NCBI RefSeq assembly: GCF_905475345.1
Contig: NC_066592.1
Coordinates: 2,504,501-2,568,500 of the forward strand
Origin: Vespula vulgaris
Lineage: Eukaryota; Arthropoda; Insecta; Hymenoptera; Vespidae
DNA length: 64,000 bases
Direction of reading: 5' to 3'
How positions within the stretch are numbered: the stretch's first letter is position 1; every line of letters begins with the position of its first letter. A model generated the notes under the pieces. The model worked only from the letters and a program-made list of their open reading frames with translations, did not search any database and was not told the DNA's origin. Below are positions 60,298 through 64,000 of this stretch, piece after piece. A program made the position numbers and the translations under genes.

Positions 60298-63055
60298 TTA
60301 AGTTGTCTCAGTACCTTCATCATACACAATCATACAATCATCATCCGTGGAAGACTTACACTTTGTTGTGCATGATGTTTTCTTTTCGGCAGAAACATCA
60401 GTTGCATTATCTTCTATGATAGAAACATCTTCACCATTATTAACATCCAATTTTCGCTTTTTTAGGAGGATATCATTTTCGGTTATATCAATTTTGCGTT
60501 TCTTAACTGTATCTGCATATAATGCAGGATTAACTTCTGTTTCTACAATCATTATAGAATCTTCAGATGAGTTCTCAATCTGTAAAAAATATTTTTATTA
60601 ATAAAATATAATTCAATAGTAAAATATAATAAAAATAATATCAACATTATATATACCTATTCTTGTAATTCTTTCTCTCTCTTTCTCTCTTTCTTTCTTT
60701 CTTATAATGTATTTCTAAAAACAAAATATATGTTAAACTTGCCTTGCCATTTGAAGTCGATGGTTTTTCAGAATCATTATTTTCTTCTTTTGGCATAAGA
60801 TCTTCTTCGTTTGCTAGTATCAGAAACTCTGGACTTTCATCCTTTATAGAAGGTCGTTCTCGATGCATTATTGTGATAGTTAATGAATAATTTTGATGAA
60901 AATCATCGACTTTTAAAATTGTACCATCTTTTATTCCAAATTCTTCTAGAATTTTATTATTGTTTTCTTCAGTCTCCCCTTCTTCACTACTAATAACGAC
61001 TATACCTTTGCCATCTATTATAACATCCGGAGCAATCATATTAAGTCTACTTTTTAATACTAACTCATCAAGTTCTCTAATTGTCATTTTGGATGTATCT
61101 GCAGCTAATACAGCTTGCGGCGTAGGAGCACACACGTAACATTTAGGATTCGGAGGATTAACATTTTTTTCTGGTACTAATAATTGATTTCTATGGTTCA
61201 TTTTTAAACGCAAGTATACTGATCTACATTCTTTTAATTTATTTTCAAGAATATAAAATGCATGTAGAACAACTAATCCAGCAATGATGGCATTTGTAGT
61301 TGCTATTGCTGGAATTATATTTCCTGCCATTGCTATAAAAAAACAATTAGTAATATAAAAATTAGATAATTTTATATGCTACATAATATTTTACAATATT
61401 ATATTGTAACATTTCCAAGCAATTTTCTTAATACTTACACTTGATATCAAATCTTGTCTTTTGTGGTATTCCAAAAATATAAGCTCGAATATTAGCACAC
61501 GCTGCAACAAAATCCATAGCATGTTGATCATCTTTATCCCATATGAGATGATTATTTGGTGTTGTTTCTTGATTAGATTTTAAGCTTTTGCTTAAATTAT
61601 TTATGGCTTCAGCAAAAATAGTTCCACATTTAGCAATACTCCAACGTTGTTGATCTTTTAGTCCAGGCTCAGATATTTCTTTACTGGATCCAGGTACTAA
61701 AGAAATAAAAAATTATATTAAAAACCATGAAATAAATAAATAATTTTGTTGATACATTTTCCTAACCTCCATCAGGTAAATTTGACCAATCTAAAGGTAT
61801 AGGAGGCCTTCTTTTTTTCCATAAATTTTCCATACTAAGTAGGTATTTAATATCATCATGAAAAAATTTTGTAAATAATTTTTTGGAATCATAGTCACAT
61901 GATTGTGCCCAAGATCGTGTTGAGACACGATCAACATTTCCTTTACTACTTGATTCTGTTTCTAAACTAACTTGTGCAGCTGTATCTACAATAATAAATT
62001 AATTTATACAACTGTTAACAAATTAAAATTTCTTTTCGTTTCGGTTATTGAAATATAAAATATTTACCAGTAGCTTCAGGATCTGCAGTATCTGGTGAAA
62101 CATCTTGATCAGGATCTTCTTCGCCAAATAACTGACTAATAATCATAATTATATTAATATTAGATATAAATCGTACAAGACCTTTTTTGATTTGTTTATC
62201 AATCAAATAATACATACTTAAAAAGATGCTTTGCCCATACAATACAATGTATTGGTTCACTGGGTGTATTACGTATTGTACACCCTGGAAATGTTTTCTG
62301 TGCTGCTTTAGGAGTACATTCATAACATTGACTTAAACCTTTCTTAATCAGTTCTACCTGTCCTTCATAACCTGCTGTTCCAGATTCTATTAATGGTACG
62401 TCTGCGGCCAAACACATACGGTTTACATGATTTCTTGCTGCTCTATTATCAAGAGCATTCATAACTAAAGAGAATTTTTTAAAGAAGGATAATCCAAATT
62501 CTGATCTATAAATATATGACATTTATTTAATTTACAATTGTATAATTATAAATTATAATATGAACAAAAAATAAAAAAAATCTCTTAAAGGTACTTACGA
62601 AGTAATACTATCATGATAATGAATTATTTTGGCATTAGGGTTAAAAGTTAAAGCGGTTTCTTTTGCTACTTCGGCTTTAGATTTTCCCACGTGTTTTTTT
62701 TGAAATAAAAATTGTCTATTTAAATTACTTACATCAATAGTATCCAAATCAATCTGCAAAAAGAATAAATAATATAAGAAATAATTTGACATACATCGAA
62801 TAGAATTTTATAATCGATTAAGGAGAAAAATAAACAATCTTTACGAAATGCCGATAGGAGAAAGTGTGGTTATAGCACGTTCATATATTCTATAAATATT
62901 GTCGGACTTACAATTTCAATATCACTAAAACCAGTCATTACAAGATTTTTCAAGATTTCGCAACCGATTCCTCCTGCACCAACCACAAGAACTTTACTTT
63001 TAAGAATAGCATTTTGCAAATTTTCGCGGAAAACTCCGTAGATATTCGCCGCCAT
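60298..63055 (-). CDS. Uba2: SUMO-activating enzyme subunit 2 (UBA2/SAE2)
   Basis: Eight exons join in frame: 63055-62912, 62753-62599, 62505-62218, 62135-62068, 61985-61767, 61696-61439, 61332-60743 and 60579-60298, giving 667 residues. The adenylation domain starts with the nucleotide loop [15 protein letters not shown] (about 23-37), then NRQFLF and [18 protein letters not shown]. The catalytic cysteine is Cys175 in [12 protein letters not shown]. Zinc-type pairs CYEC (about 160-163) and CYVC (about 442-445) match the human enzyme. A ubiquitin-like fold precedes a Glu-rich tail with basic nuclear-localisation clusters KKRK at two places. With SAE1 (not in this window) it forms the SUMO E1, which adenylates SUMO, carries it as a thioester and passes it to Ubc9 in the nucleus. 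Intron 7 uses a GC donor (AAG/GCAAGT at 60742). In exon 6 the donor at 61438 rather than the GT two bases upstream (61440) keeps the frame. Confidence 0.95.
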
Positions 63056-63421
63056 TTTTCACGCTAAGTGTTATGCGTATATACATATAGAATATAGATA
63101 ACTAACCTACAATCAAACGCTTGCGTGGTACAACAATAAAAACATGGCTACCATTCAACCAATCAGAAACTAACAGGATTGGACAAACAATATATTCATG
63201 AAATTCAACTAAGGGAACGAGGATTTTTTATTATTTAAGATAATTTATTATTTTTCATTCGAAACATGAATAACTTCGGTAATAAATATAGACAAAATAT
63301 GAATTACAAGAGCAAACTGGAAACGCTATTCCCATCATACGACTATTATATCGGTGTATAAGCTTGTTTGGTTATATCTCTCAAAGCATATGAAAAATGC
63401 AGAAATATGCAGCCATTCGCC
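63056..63421. other. UBA2 upstream region
   Basis: This is the promoter-side flank of UBA2, which is transcribed leftward. It contains sequence such as CCAATC/GATTGG near 63157-63182. No coding sequence is seen before the repeat block begins. Confidence 0.5.
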
Positions 63422-63480
63422 CGGTAATACTTGAGTTACATACTTTAGATTTAGATTTCTATACATCTCAAGTATTACCG
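63422..63480. repeat. Perfect 14-bp inverted repeat
   Basis: CGGTAATACTTGAG at 63422-63435 and CTCAAGTATTACCG at 63467-63480 are exact reverse complements separated by 31 bp. The element sits exactly where ordinary AT-rich DNA changes to a GC-richer repetitive block. Confidence 0.85.
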
Positions 63481-63535
63481 ACCCAGGTCCCACCGCGTGG
63501 AGGTAGCTGCATCAGGGGACCCACGAGCTAACGGG

Positions 63536-64000
63536 GACTCTACTCTCTAAGATCCGCGAGACCGGCGTGAACAAATAATCGCCGAACAAATAAAACGAAG
63601 TCCCCGGTAGGACTTTTAATCGCGCTCGGACAATCACGTGAATGTCCGAATGACTCTACTATAAAATACGCATTACCGGCGTAATTTTATCTATATATCA
63701 AGCAAATAAATCTAAGTCCACGGTAGGACACTTAATTCGCGCCCGAACACTCACTTGGTGTTAGTACAACGGTAACTCTACTCTACAATACGCGTTCCCG
63801 GCGTTCGCGAGGTAACATGAGCGAACAGAGACATCGAGTCCGCAACGGTATCCTACTAGGGATGACGTTGAGGCCGTCAGCCTCGGATGCCCACATCCCG
63901 CCTTTAAGCACGACCGTCCGTGCCTTTCGCATTTCGAACATTAAAACGAAGTCCACGGTAGGACCTTTAATCGCGCCCGAACACTCACGTGAGTGTTAGA
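63536..64000. repeat. Degenerate tandem repeats of about 120 bp, unknown family
   Basis: A unit recurs that starts with GACTCTACT, continues to a CCGGCGT motif and then AAGTCCACGGTAGGAC, TTAATCGCGCCCGAACACTCAC and GTGTTAG. Copies start at about 63536, 63652 and 63775, giving periods of 116 and 123 bp. The third copy is split: its first part is at 63775-63830, and its second part (from about 63940) runs to the window end. About 110 bp of unrelated sequence separates them. Base composition is clearly more GC-rich than the surrounding DNA. The family could be a satellite or part of a transposable element; I do not recognise it. Confidence 0.75.

Noticed and set aside
61437..61442. Donor GTGTAAG at 61440 for UBA2 exon 6
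   Set aside because: Using it breaks the frame into exon 7; the overlapping GTAAGT two bases later keeps the frame and restores the conserved [15 protein letters not shown] segment.
63817..63999. 60-residue open frame in the right-end repeat
   Set aside because: It runs through degenerate noncoding tandem repeats and is not open in the other copies.
1..64000. tRNA, rRNA or CRISPR features
   Set aside because: No cloverleaf with a GGTTCRANNCC-type arm, no rRNA-like sequence and no spaced identical repeats were found by eye; a covariance-model scan would be needed to exclude tRNAs fully.

Overview
The window is intron-rich, AT-rich animal DNA with short GT-AG introns (mostly about 70-250 bp), many microsatellites and insect-type gene content. 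It looks like an insect, probably a hymenopteran; that placement is my inference, not proven. Ten multi-exon protein genes were rebuilt by joining exons across splice sites with the reading frame conserved, plus two short PDGF/VEGF-type growth factor genes. No rRNA, tRNA or CRISPR array was seen.

Layout. 1-4.7 kb: microsatellite-dense, locally GC-rich DNA with no supportable gene, followed by AT-rich DNA. 6.6-8.0 kb (-): Rab35 GTPase. 9.9-11.4 kb (-): TMEM55-type phosphatidylinositol 4,5-bisphosphate 4-phosphatase. 12.0-17.0 kb (+): virilizer, an m6A writer subunit, divergent from TMEM55. 17.2-19.2 kb (-): mitochondrial pentatricopeptide protein PTCD1. 19.9-28.0 kb (+): nucleoporin Tpr/Megator, divergent from PTCD1. 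30.1-30.8 kb (-) and 34.6-35.1 kb (+): two divergent Pvf growth factor genes about 4 kb apart. 35.7-38.2 kb (-): DNAAF4/DYX1C1, an axonemal dynein assembly factor. 41.0-51.0 kb (-): spinophilin/neurabin, 17 coding exons including a 21-nt microexon. 55.1-56.9 kb (+): YTHDC1, a nuclear m6A reader. 58.4-59.8 kb (+): carbohydrate sulfotransferase of the HNK-1/CHST11 family. 60.3-63.1 kb (-): UBA2, catalytic subunit of the SUMO E1. 63.4-64.0 kb: a 14-bp inverted repeat followed by degenerate tandem repeats of about 120 bp, cut by the window end.

The genes are mostly unrelated housekeeping genes packed head-to-head or tail-to-tail. Two functional themes stand out. First, an m6A writer subunit (virilizer) and an m6A nuclear reader (YTHDC1) lie about 38 kb apart. 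Second, two diverged Pvf ligands form a head-to-head pair; one has a clear TATA/initiator promoter and two AP-1-type sites lie in the spacer. Both Pvf proteins appear to lack the cysteine that aligns with an interchain-bridge cysteine of vertebrate VEGF. Other points for a second look are two GC-AG introns (Tpr, UBA2), a spinophilin splice donor lying at the edge of a tetranucleotide microsatellite, and the unidentified repeat at the right end.
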